This document shows, piece after piece, positions 35,288-43,585 of a stretch of 64,000 nt of DNA. Source of the DNA: an uncultured Roseibium sp. Its GTDB lineage: Bacteria > Pseudomonadota > Alphaproteobacteria > Rhizobiales > Stappiaceae. The stretch's first letter is position 1; every line of letters begins with the position of its first letter. The translations under genes were made by a program, and so were the position numbers. The stretch spans positions 3,472,001 to 3,536,000 of the forward strand of contig NZ_OY780958.1 in NCBI RefSeq assembly GCF_963675985.1, in the 5' to 3' direction. Under the pieces are notes generated by a model. It saw only the letters and a program-made list of their open reading frames with translations, was not told where the DNA came from and made no database searches.

Positions 35288-35980
35288 GTGCTGCGGACGT
35301 ATTTGAGAACGCTTTCACGCCCGGTCGCCCTTCTGGCCCTTTTCGGCCTGGCCGCATGCCAGGCGGCCGATGGAACGACCCAGTCTCCCGATACGGCCAT
35401 GGTCAGCGCGATCATGTCCGGACTTGGCGCTGTCGATCCGAAAGCAAAGCCGATCGACTACAAGCCGCGCGCGCCGCTGGCCATGCCGGCTGAACCGACC
35501 GCGTTGCCGAAACCGGAAACCAAGGTTGCCGGATCGCAATCCGAAAACTGGCCGCAATCACAGAAGGCTGACGACTTTGAAGCTGTAAAGGCGCTCTACG
35601 CAAAAAAGAACGTCGGCGGGCACGACGGCAACGAGAACACGCGACTGACGCCGGAACAGGCCCGTGGGATCAATATCTACAATACAAAGCCGCGCGACTT
35701 CGCTGCCGAAAAACGCCAGAACGAATTGGATAATGGCGCCCGAATGACCCCGGAAGAAATGCGGGCGCAGAACACGGCTGCCGGAGAGTTGAAGCAACAG
35801 GCGTCCGGAAGTGCACAGGATAAACTGGCCCGGCGTTACCTGATTGAACCGCCGAGCGAATACAGTCAGCCTGCAGCCGGAGCACAGTTGCCCGAAATTG
35901 TCGACGACGATACAAACAGGAATGCGTCCAGCGTGATCGCCTGTACCGGCAATAACCGCAGCCTCAACTGTAAGGATTGA
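35288..35980 (+). CDS. putative lipoprotein, DUF3035/BamF-like
   Basis: The protein has 230 residues with a lipoprotein signal ending in LAAC (lipobox Cys near residue 24). The start is GTG 35288, six bases after AAGGAG (35276-35281); an upstream TTG at 35264 has none. The mature part is disordered and Pro/Ala-rich at first, with PRAPLAMPAEP, which resembles the RAPL-x-PP element of DUF3035 proteins such as the Caulobacter outer-membrane assembly factor BamF. The position after lspA and before two M16 peptidases is the usual context of DUF3035. Similarity beyond the short element is weak. Confidence 0.65.
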   Translation: MLRTYLRTLSRPVALLALFGLAACQAADGTTQSPDTAMVSAIMSGLGAVDPKAKPIDYKPRAPLAMPAEPTALPKPETKVAGSQSENWPQSQKADDFEAVKALYAKKNVGGHDGNENTRLTPEQARGINIYNTKPRDFAAEKRQNELDNGARMTPEEMRAQNTAAGELKQQASGSAQDKLARRYLIEPPSEYSQPAAGAQLPEIVDDDTNRNASSVIACTGNNRSLNCKD

Positions 35981-36124
35981 CAGCGCCGGATTTCGGCGCT
36001 CCGTCAACATGACCAATAATTAACGGGACCAGCGCGGACCTCCACCCTATATGGGAGCTTGGAGTCTGTGCAGGTCCGAGCGAATCAAGGGCCTGCGGAA
36101 CCGAGGAAGAACCCGGAGACGGAT

Positions 36125-37603
36125 GTGCCCTGTTTCGAAAAAACTGCCATTCACAAGAAACCTACCCGCCTGACCCTTGCCGCACGTGCGATGTGCCTGG
36201 CCGGATTTCTAAGCGTTTCGCTCGGGATTCCCGCCGATGCCGCCGAGCCGGCGGCATCGGACCAATCGGCGCCAACCTTGAAAATCGCGCAGAATCTCAG
36301 CCACTTCAAACTCGATAACGGGCTTGAAGTCGTGGTCATCCCCGACCACAGGGCTCCCGTGGTCACGCATATGATCTGGTACAAGGCCGGATCCGCCGAC
36401 GAGCCCGAAGGCCAGTCCGGCGTGGCGCACTTCCTTGAGCATCTCATGTTCAAAGGCACGGACAAGCATCCTGACGGCGCATTTTCCAAGATGGTCGCCG
36501 AACTCGGAGGCCAGGAAAACGCATTCACCTCCACGGACTACACCGCCTACTTCCAGCGGGTTGCCAAGGAGCATCTGCCGCTGATGATGGAAATGGAGGC
36601 GGACCGCATGGAAAACCTCCTCCTGACCGACGACATGATAGGATCGGAACGGGATGTGGTGCTGGAAGAGCGCCGGATGCGGGTAGACAGCGAGCCCGCT
36701 TCGAAACTGCGCGAAACCATGAACGCGATGCTTTTCGTCAATCATCCCTACGGCTCGCCGGTGATCGGATGGGAACACGAGATCCAGGCGCTCAACAGGA
36801 AAGCGGTCATCGCCTTCTATGACCGGTTCTACACACCAAACAACGCGGTGCTGGTGATCGCCGGAGACGTGACGGCCGACGAGGTCCGGAAACTGGCCGA
36901 AGAAACCTACGGCAAGGTTGCGCGCCGTGCGGAACCGGGTGAGCGGATCCGCCCCGCCGAACCGCCGCTTACGGGAGAACGAACGGTTTCGGTTTCCGAT
37001 GCGCGCGTCCGTCAGGAAAGCCTGTCCCAGACATGGATCGTACCGAGCCAGACGACCGGCGAAGGCAGAGTCCCCGTATCCTTCGACGTTCTGTCCTATA
37101 TTCTCGGTGGAGGCCCCACCAGCCGCCTCTACAAATCCGCCGTGCTTGGCAGCAAGATCGCCATCAGTGCGGGAAGCTACTATCAAGGCGATGCGCTGGA
37201 TCAGGGCAAGTTCGGATTTTACGGGACGCCCGCCACGGGGCATTCCCTTGGAGAACTCGAAACGCTGTTCACCGAGGAGCTGCACAAGCTCATCAAAGAC
37301 GGCGTTACGGAAGATGAACTGAACCGAGCCAAACACAGCATGGTGGCCGACGCCATTTATGCCCAGGACAGTCAGATGAGCCTCGCCCGGATATTCGGCA
37401 GCGCTCTGGCGACGGGACAGACACTGGAAAACGTGCAGACCTGGCCACAGCAGGTTCAGGGCGTCACTGCCCAGGACGTGCAGGATGCGGCCCGCGCCTT
37501 TCTTTCCGGCCCACCGGTAACAGGTCTGCTGAAGCACGCCGAACCGATCAAGGAAACCCGGACAGGGACCGCCGGTTCCGCAGAAGCGAAAGGAAAGTCC
37601 TGA
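36125..37603 (+). CDS. exported M16 zinc peptidase (active subunit)
   Basis: From GTG 36125 (GGAGA five bases upstream) the protein has 492 residues with a signal peptide ending near ADAAEP. The zinc motif HFLEH (His102, Glu105, His106; inverted HxxEH) and the downstream ERDVVLEERR supply the ligands. The R/Y element LGGGPTSRLYK is also present. M16 enzymes of this periplasmic type degrade or process small peptides. A second M16 gene without the zinc motif starts four bases after the stop; the pair presumably forms a heterodimer, as in mitochondrial processing peptidase and several bacterial couples. Confidence 0.92.
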   Translation: MPCFEKTAIHKKPTRLTLAARAMCLAGFLSVSLGIPADAAEPAASDQSAPTLKIAQNLSHFKLDNGLEVVVIPDHRAPVVTHMIWYKAGSADEPEGQSGVAHFLEHLMFKGTDKHPDGAFSKMVAELGGQENAFTSTDYTAYFQRVAKEHLPLMMEMEADRMENLLLTDDMIGSERDVVLEERRMRVDSEPASKLRETMNAMLFVNHPYGSPVIGWEHEIQALNRKAVIAFYDRFYTPNNAVLVIAGDVTADEVRKLAEETYGKVARRAEPGERIRPAEPPLTGERTVSVSDARVRQESLSQTWIVPSQTTGEGRVPVSFDVLSYILGGGPTSRLYKSAVLGSKIAISAGSYYQGDALDQGKFGFYGTPATGHSLGELETLFTEELHKLIKDGVTEDELNRAKHSMVADAIYAQDSQMSLARIFGSALATGQTLENVQTWPQQVQGVTAQDVQDAARAFLSGPPVTGLLKHAEPIKETRTGTAGSAEAKGKS

Positions 37604-37606
37604 ACC

Positions 37607-38935
37607 ATGCGTGCTCTTTTTGAAAAAAGCCTGGGTGTCCTGACCGCAGGTTGCCTGAGCCTGTTTACAGCCTCCCTGTTGGTTCTGCCGGCGCAGGCCG
37701 TCGAAATTCAAAAAGTCGTCAGCCCGGGCGGCATCGAAGCGTGGCTGGTCGAAGATCACACGATCCCTCAGATCGCGGTGAATTTCTCGTTCCAGGGCGG
37801 CGCGGCCCAGGATCCGAAAGGCAAGGAAGGCCTGACCCGGCTCCTGGCGGCAACCCTTGACGAAGGTGCGGGGGACCTCCCCTCCCAGGCCTTTCAGGCC
37901 CGTCTTGAGGAACTTGCCGTCAACATCAACTTCGACACCGGAAAGGACCGGTTCTACGGCAACCTGCGCACACTGACGCCAACGCGGGACGAAGCTTTCG
38001 ACCTGTTGCATCTCGCCCTCACGAACCCCCGGTTCGACGCGGAAGCGGTCGGGCGGATGAAAGCCCAACTGATTTCAAGTGCAAAGCGGAACGCGGAAGA
38101 CCCCAACGCGATCGCCGCCCTCAGCTACACCAAGGCCGCCCTTGGCGACCATCCTTACGCGCGTCCGACCGGCGGCACCCCGGAAAGTCTCGAAACATTG
38201 ACGCCGGAGGACCTCGCCCAGCAGCACAAACGGCTTGTTACCCGGTCCGACCTGACGATCGGCGTGGTCGGCGCGATCGATGCGAAAACACTGGCGCCCC
38301 TGCTCGATCGCGTGTTTGCCGACCTGCCGAAAGACGGCGACCTGTCAACGATCCCGGAGGTAACGGCAAAGACCGGCCTGACCATTTCCAAATCCCTGCA
38401 AGTTCCGCAAACGACCATGATGTTCGGACTGCCGGGCCTGAAGCGGGACGATCCGGACTACCAGGCAGCCTATGTGATGAACCACATTCTGGGCGGCGGC
38501 AGCTTCACGTCCTGGCTCTATGAGGAAGTGCGTGAAAAGCGCGGGCTGGCCTATGGCATCAACACGTCGCTAATCCCTTACGATCACATGGGGTTGATCC
38601 TCGGGTCGACCGCGACCCGGGCCGACCGAGCCGACGAAACGCTGAAAATCGTTCTGGAACAGATCGACCGGATGGCTGCCGACGGACCGACGCAGGCGGA
38701 ACTCGACAGCGCCAAGCGCTACCTGACCGGATCCTATGCGTTGCGGTTCGATTCTTCGGGCAAGATCGCCAGTCAGCTCGTTGCCCTTCAAAACGCAGGT
38801 CTGGGGATCGACTACTTCGATCGACGCAACAGCGAGATCGAAGCCGTTACGCTCGACGATGTGAACCGGGTGGCGCAACGCCTCCTGGCCGGGAAGCAAC
38901 CGACCGTCGTTTCGGTCGGGCCGGCGACCGACTAA
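37607..38935 (+). CDS. exported M16-like protein, inactive partner subunit
   Basis: This 442-residue protein has a signal peptide (cleavage near LPAQAVE). It has the M16 fold, but where the HxxEH box should be it reads GLTRLLAATLDEG, so the zinc ligands are missing. The substrate-binding R/Y element is kept in GGGSFTSWLYEEVREKRGLAYGI. This division is typical of the second subunit of M16 pairs. It is in one operon with the active subunit, and ATG 37607 has GGAAAG upstream. Together they likely act in the periplasm. Confidence 0.92.
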   Translation: MRALFEKSLGVLTAGCLSLFTASLLVLPAQAVEIQKVVSPGGIEAWLVEDHTIPQIAVNFSFQGGAAQDPKGKEGLTRLLAATLDEGAGDLPSQAFQARLEELAVNINFDTGKDRFYGNLRTLTPTRDEAFDLLHLALTNPRFDAEAVGRMKAQLISSAKRNAEDPNAIAALSYTKAALGDHPYARPTGGTPESLETLTPEDLAQQHKRLVTRSDLTIGVVGAIDAKTLAPLLDRVFADLPKDGDLSTIPEVTAKTGLTISKSLQVPQTTMMFGLPGLKRDDPDYQAAYVMNHILGGGSFTSWLYEEVREKRGLAYGINTSLIPYDHMGLILGSTATRADRADETLKIVLEQIDRMAADGPTQAELDSAKRYLTGSYALRFDSSGKIASQLVALQNAGLGIDYFDRRNSEIEAVTLDDVNRVAQRLLAGKQPTVVSVGPATD

Positions 38936-38953
38936 AACCTCGCCCGATGGTCT

Positions 38954-39052
38954 AACCGAGGCGATTTGCCTTGATGGCAAGCCGGTCCATCTTTGTGGTG
39001 TGCCTCACCACAAAGATGGACCAACGATGCCAGAGGGGTAAATCGCCTGGTT
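38954..39052. repeat. long imperfect palindrome of about 100 bases
   Basis: The core is a perfect 17-base inverted repeat (38984-39000 with 39006-39022) around TGCCT. The outer arms also pair: AACC-G-AGGCGATTT with AAATCGCCT-GGTT, plus TGGCA with TGCCA in between. A T-run (TTTTT) follows a few bases later. It may be a folded RNA, a terminator of the M16 operon, or a small mobile palindromic element. Confidence 0.8.
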
Positions 39053-39236
39053 CTGTCTTTTTACGCTCCACATGGTCCGGTTGCTTCATGGGTGCGGACA
39101 TCGCTCTTTGAGGGCCTTTTCGCAAATTTTCTTTCTCTGAATGCTACAGCAAGCCCTCCTCTGTGCGACATCGACGCACTGGGGGATTGCCAAAGGAATA
39201 AAACCTTTTGTAGTTATATTTAGAGAAAGAAAATCA
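39053..39236. other. remaining intergenic part after the palindrome
   Basis: There is no supported gene here. Together with the palindrome it makes up a gene-free gap of about 300 bases. An AT-rich stretch (39195-39235) precedes the DUF2946-like gene and probably carries its promoter. I looked for Irr, RirA and Fur-like boxes, as expected near iron genes, and saw no clear match. Confidence 0.4.
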
Positions 39237-39626
39237 ATGGCCAAGTCGGGCACAAGCAGCAACATTTTACGCGAAGTCGGTGTCCCATTGGCGGCACTGG
39301 CCATGTGGTTGCTATGTCTCCTGGCCCCCTTGCACATGGCCGCGGGCGCTTTGCGGGATCTCTCCGATGCCGGTGTCAAGGTAACCACTACCTGGTCCAT
39401 TTGTACTACGCTCGCCGACGGCGAGAACCATCCGGACAACTCAATCCCGATCTGCGCCGTTCAGTGCCTCGCCAAGATGGGACTGGCCTTGCCGACCGTT
39501 CCCGCGCAGATCACGGTCGCGTTGCGGCCGATGGAGGTCATTGGTGGCCCTGCCCGGGAGATGGCGCCCCATCTCCTCCGGACCTTCGGCCCAAACCACC
39601 CCCGCGCGCCGCCACGTACCGCCTGA
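39237..39626 (+). CDS. small membrane-anchored protein, DUF2946-like
   Basis: This is a 129-residue protein with one hydrophobic segment at about 13-34 (VPLAALAMWLLCLLAPLHMAAG), a mid-part with CTTLADG, and a CAVQCLAKMGLAL segment. It ends in a Pro/Arg tail (HPRAPPRTA), as do DUF2946 proteins, whose Cys/His-rich middle suggests metal binding. The gene precedes an iron-type ABC importer on the same strand (152-base gap), so a role near metal uptake is plausible. The start ATG 39237 is preferred over the longer frame from 39141. The family call is moderate. Confidence 0.6.
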   Translation: MAKSGTSSNILREVGVPLAALAMWLLCLLAPLHMAAGALRDLSDAGVKVTTTWSICTTLADGENHPDNSIPICAVQCLAKMGLALPTVPAQITVALRPMEVIGGPAREMAPHLLRTFGPNHPRAPPRTA

Positions 39627-39778
39627 CCGCGCCACTTTCCCAAATTCTCTGGCAGTCCGTTCCAGACCGGATCCGTTTCACACGAGGCCGGTGCTGATCG
39701 GCGTGCCCCCTCCTTGTGATCGCGGACCGGCAAGGCCGTTCCGTTCGTATCCCGGCAATTCCGTATCTGGAGCTTCAT

Positions 39779-40969
39779 ATGATGAAGAAGCGCATTCTTA
39801 TGACCTGCGCCGCACTGGCGTTCGCGACCCCGACCCTGACCGTCCGCGCCTTGCGGACAGCAAATCAATCAGGGGCAAAATTCCTGAAACCTTTTCTATG
39901 TGCGGCACTCTTGTTCGCCACCTGTCTGACCTTGCCGGCCCAGGCCCGCGAAGTCACGGACGCCCTCGGTCGGACCGTCGACATCCCCAACACGGTCGAG
40001 CGCGTGATCTGCTCGGGTCCGGGCTGCCTGCGCCTTCTGACTTATCTGGACGCTCAGGACATGGTCGTTGGTGTCGACGAAATCGAGAAGCGCCCCAACG
40101 CCGTCGCTCCGCGTGCCTATGCCATCGCGCATCCCGAGTACCGCAAATTGCCGCTGATCGGCCAGCATCGCGGACGCGACAACCCCGAACTGCTCCTCGC
40201 ACTCGATCCCGCACCGCAAGTTATACTCAAGACGCTGTCTTCCATCGGCGTCGGGCATGACGATCTGGCCAAACAGACCGGCCTGCCCGTCGTTGCCATC
40301 GACGTGGGAGACCTCGCAAGCGAGCGCCCCGCCTTCGACAGCGCCCTGCGTATCATGGGCGAAGTCATCGGTCGCGAGGCGCGCGCCGAAGAAGTGATCG
40401 ACTTCATCAACGGTCAAATCGCGGAGCTGGGCGAACGGGCCGCGCGCTCGACCGTCGCGGCTCCCGGCGTGTTCATCGGCGGCATCGCGTTTCAGGGCGC
40501 GCAGGGTTTCAACAGCACCGAACCCCTCTACCCGCCCTTCGACATGCTCGGCCTGACGAACCTGGCCCGCAAAGGCGCGCCGGGCAAAGGTCGCCACAGC
40601 GTCGTCGCGCGCGAACAGATCGTCGCCTGGGATCCGAAAATCCTGTTCCTGGACCTCGGAACGGTGCGCGGAAAGGATGTCGGCGGGCTTTACGAGCTGC
40701 GAACGGATGCGGCCTACCAGGGCCTGACCGCCGTGGCACAGGACAATGTCTGGGGCGTGCTGCCCAACACCCTCTATCACATCGAGGTCGGCTCGCTCCT
40801 GGCCAATGCCTGGTTCATCGGCACGGTCACACGGCCCGACACCTTCGGCGATGTCGATCCGGTCGCGCGCGCCAACGAGATCGAAAAATTTCTCGTCGGC
40901 ACACCGGTCCTTGACACCTTCAACGCGGCCTATGACGGGCTGATCTTCCAGCGCGTTCCTGTCAAATGA
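39779..40969 (+). CDS. periplasmic binding protein of an iron/cobalamin-type ABC importer
   Basis: This 396-residue class III binding protein starts its mature part with REVTDALGRTVDIPNTVERVICSGPG, the standard opening of the FepB/BtuF family. The PERVI and helix-backbone pattern follows, with QVILKTLS and FNSTEPLYPPFDMLG later. The N-terminus is odd: it has two consecutive signal-peptide-like stretches, one at 1-22 and one at about 38-58 (PFLCAALLFATCLTLPAQA). ATG 39779 has GGAG six bases upstream. The permease start overlaps its stop (ATGA). The substrate could be a siderophore, haem or a corrinoid. Confidence 0.88.
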   Translation: MMKKRILMTCAALAFATPTLTVRALRTANQSGAKFLKPFLCAALLFATCLTLPAQAREVTDALGRTVDIPNTVERVICSGPGCLRLLTYLDAQDMVVGVDEIEKRPNAVAPRAYAIAHPEYRKLPLIGQHRGRDNPELLLALDPAPQVILKTLSSIGVGHDDLAKQTGLPVVAIDVGDLASERPAFDSALRIMGEVIGREARAEEVIDFINGQIAELGERAARSTVAAPGVFIGGIAFQGAQGFNSTEPLYPPFDMLGLTNLARKGAPGKGRHSVVAREQIVAWDPKILFLDLGTVRGKDVGGLYELRTDAAYQGLTAVAQDNVWGVLPNTLYHIEVGSLLANAWFIGTVTRPDTFGDVDPVARANEIEKFLVGTPVLDTFNAAYDGLIFQRVPVK

Positions 40970-42033
40970 CGGAGCTGGCAGCGAATGTAGGCGCGGGATA
41001 CCGCGCCTACACTACCCGCAAGCTCGTGATCGTCGCGCTGATCGCGCTGGCACTGATCCCGGCTTTGATCGCGGCCCTTTCTTTGGGGCCCGCGTCGGTT
41101 CCGGCAAACGAAGTCGCGCGGACGCTGGCCGGGTTGAAGGTACCTCACCGGTCCGAGCTCATCGTCTGGAACATCCGCCTGCCGCAAGCGTTGGCCGCCA
41201 TCGTCGCCGGCGCCGGGTTGGCGGTGGCCGGGGCGGCCATGCAGTCGGTCCTGCGCAACCCGCTCGGATCTCCCTTCACGCTGGGCATCTCTCAGGCGGC
41301 GGCCTTTGGCGCGGCTTTCGCGGTGATGGTCCTCGACACCGGCACGCGGCAGGGCGCGAACGCCGCCTCGGTGGCGATCCATGACCCGACCACGACCACC
41401 GCGTCAGCCTTCGTATCCGCCCTGCTCGCGGCGGCAATCATCACCCTGGTGGCCCGGCTGCGCGGTGCCGCCCCCGAGGTGATGGTTCTGACCGGCGTGG
41501 CACTGGGCGCACTCTTTTCGGCCGGCACGGCCTTCCTGCAGTTCTTCGCCGACGACATCCAGCTTGCCGCCATCGTCTTCTGGACCTTTGGCGACACGGC
41601 GCGTGTGGACTGGTCCGAACTGGGGCTCCTCTCCGCGATCACCGCGCTCGCCTGTGCCTATTTCCTCACCCAGAGCTGGAACTACAACGCCATCGACGCC
41701 GGCGACGAAACAGCCCGCGGACTGGGTGTCCGGGTCGACGGGCTGCGTATCCTCGGGATGGTCATGGCCTCGCTTCTGACGGCGGTGTCCATCGCCTTTC
41801 TGGGGATCATCGGCTTCGTCGGGCTGGTGGTGCCGCACATGATCCGCCGGGTGATCGGAGCCGACCACCGCTTCCTGCTGCCCGCCTCGATATTCGGCGG
41901 CGGGCTGTTGCTCTTGCTGGCCGACACGGCGGCACGGCTGATCCTGTCGCCGCATGTCCTGCCGGTCTCGGTGCTGACCGCTTTCATGGGTGCACCGGTC
42001 TTCGTGTTCCTCATCCTGCGCGGGCGGCGCTGA
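40966..42033 (+). CDS. FecCD-family ABC permease
   Basis: This 355-residue permease has nine or ten membrane helices and the family anchors WNIRLPQALAAIVAGAGLAVAGAAMQSVLRNPLGSPFTLGI and GIIGFVGLVVPHMIRRVIGADHRFLLPAS. Both are typical of the BtuCD-FecCD type. The start is coupled to the binding-protein gene by ATGA, and the stop shares one base with the ATPase start. A somewhat longer loop after helix two (DTGTRQGANAASVAIHDPTTT) is unusual. It should form the homodimeric channel of the importer. Confidence 0.94.
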   Translation: MTELAANVGAGYRAYTTRKLVIVALIALALIPALIAALSLGPASVPANEVARTLAGLKVPHRSELIVWNIRLPQALAAIVAGAGLAVAGAAMQSVLRNPLGSPFTLGISQAAAFGAAFAVMVLDTGTRQGANAASVAIHDPTTTTASAFVSALLAAAIITLVARLRGAAPEVMVLTGVALGALFSAGTAFLQFFADDIQLAAIVFWTFGDTARVDWSELGLLSAITALACAYFLTQSWNYNAIDAGDETARGLGVRVDGLRILGMVMASLLTAVSIAFLGIIGFVGLVVPHMIRRVIGADHRFLLPASIFGGGLLLLLADTAARLILSPHVLPVSVLTAFMGAPVFVFLILRGRR

Positions 42034-42785
42034 TGCTCAGCGTATCCGAAATCGGCTTCGCCTATCGCAACCGCAAGGTGCTCGAGCGCATCGGCTTTGA
42101 GCTGGAGCCCGGACGCATCCTTGTCATCCTCGGCCCGAACGGTGTGGGTAAAACCACGCTGATCCGCTGCCTGAACGCGATCCAAAAGCCGGCATCGGGT
42201 GCGGTTCTGCTGGAGGGTGAAGACCTTCTGCACCTTTCACCGCCCCGCATGGCCATGCGTGTCGGCTACGTCTCGCAACGCACGGAAACCGCGCGGCTGA
42301 GCGTCTATGATGCGGTTCTGATGGGACGCAAGCCGCACATGGGTCTGCGGGTGGGGCAGGCGGACCGCGACAAGACCGAAGCCGCGATCGCCCGGCTGGC
42401 GCTGGAACCGCTCGCGCTGCGCTATATCGACGAGCTCTCGGGCGGCGAGTTGCAGAAAGTCGCCATCGCCCGCGCACTGGTGCAGGAACCGCGGCTTTTG
42501 CTGCTGGACGAGCCGACCAGCGCGCTGGACCTGCGCAACCAGTTCGAGATCCTGACGCTGTTGCGCGAGGCCGTTCGGGAACACGGCATGGCCACTGTGA
42601 TGACGATGCACGACCTGAACACCGCGCTGCGTTTTGCCGACGAGGTTCTATTGATCAAGGGCGGGCGCATTCTCGCCCATGTGCCGGCAGACGGAGTGAC
42701 TCCCGATCTGATCGAGACCACCTATGGCCTGCCCGTTGCCATTCACCATCTCGACGGCGTGCCCGTCGTGGTTCCCCAAGTGTGA
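42033..42785 (+). CDS. ABC importer ATPase (FecE/BtuD type)
   Basis: This 250-residue nucleotide-binding subunit has Walker A GPNGVGKTT (residues 34-42), Q-loop YVSQRTE, signature LSGGELQK, Walker B LLLLDEP and switch His in MTMHDLN. Its order with the binding protein and permease (overlapping genes) shows one importer. The next gene is a methyltransferase 13 bases later in the same operon, which is unusual for an uptake system. Confidence 0.95.
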   Translation: MLSVSEIGFAYRNRKVLERIGFELEPGRILVILGPNGVGKTTLIRCLNAIQKPASGAVLLEGEDLLHLSPPRMAMRVGYVSQRTETARLSVYDAVLMGRKPHMGLRVGQADRDKTEAAIARLALEPLALRYIDELSGGELQKVAIARALVQEPRLLLLDEPTSALDLRNQFEILTLLREAVREHGMATVMTMHDLNTALRFADEVLLIKGGRILAHVPADGVTPDLIETTYGLPVAIHHLDGVPVVVPQV

Positions 42786-42798
42786 GAGGACGTTTCCG

Positions 42799-43575
42799 AT
42801 GCCGCAATATAATGCCGCCAACCTCTGGAGCGAACGCGCGCGCCGCTTTCCCGGCGGGCGCGATCCGAACCACCGTACCCGGATGCTTGCCCGTCTGGCG
42901 CATGTGCCACAAAAGGCTCTGCCCAGAGCGGGAATGCGCTGCCTCGACATCGGTGCCGGCACCGGTGTGTTTGCGCTTTATGCCGCCGATGAGGGCGCCG
43001 ATGTCGCTGCCACGGATGTGTCGGAGGAAATGCTGGCCCAGCTGGCCGACGATGATCCAGAGCGCCGGGTGACAACATTTTGCGCGAACTGGCGCGAAAT
43101 CGATCCCGAAGTGCATGGCTGGAACGGACGCTTCGATCTGGTGCTCGCGCAGATGATGCCCGGCGTCAGCACCGCAGCGGATTTTCGCCGCATGGAAGCC
43201 TGTTCACGCGGCTGGTGCGTTTATATCGGATGGGGGCGCAAACGGCAGGACCCCTGGCTAGAGGCGGTTTTTGCCGCCCACGGCACCACACTGCACGTGC
43301 CACCGGGGACCTCGAACGCTGTCGAGCAACTCACCGGGATGGGCCGGAATGTCGAACCGGTATGGATCGAGGAGGTTTGGCAACGCGAACGCCCGGTCGA
43401 TACCGCGGTGCTCGACGCGATATCACATCTGCGGATGCGCGAGCTGCAACCGGACCGCGCACGTATCGAGGCGATGGCACGAGAGCGCGCGGTAAACGGT
43501 ATTCTGCACGGCGGTTCCGAAGTCGAGATCGGCGTCCTGTCCTGGCAAGTCGGCGATCAGGCCGCACCCTCATAA
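42799..43575 (+). CDS. class I SAM-dependent methyltransferase linked to the importer
   Basis: This 258-residue protein carries the SAM motif CLDIGAGTGVFALYA and the acidic loop ATDVSEEML, and no membrane segment. Preceding residues NLWSERARRFPGG resemble small-molecule methyltransferases of the UbiE/CobL class, but I cannot name the substrate. Its start, ATG 42799, lies 13 bases after the ATPase stop, so it belongs to the operon. ABC importers with a methyltransferase could modify the imported ligand (a tetrapyrrole, corrinoid or siderophore); this is an inference. It is convergent with the next gene, only ten bases away. Confidence 0.85.
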   Translation: MPQYNAANLWSERARRFPGGRDPNHRTRMLARLAHVPQKALPRAGMRCLDIGAGTGVFALYAADEGADVAATDVSEEMLAQLADDDPERRVTTFCANWREIDPEVHGWNGRFDLVLAQMMPGVSTAADFRRMEACSRGWCVYIGWGRKRQDPWLEAVFAAHGTTLHVPPGTSNAVEQLTGMGRNVEPVWIEEVWQRERPVDTAVLDAISHLRMRELQPDRARIEAMARERAVNGILHGGSEVEIGVLSWQVGDQAAPS

Positions 43576-43585
43576 AATTCGGCAA

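Noticed and set aside
36209..38068. A 619-codon open frame opposite the two M16 genes
   Set aside because: It crosses the junction of two clear genes on the other strand and has no domain or start signal.
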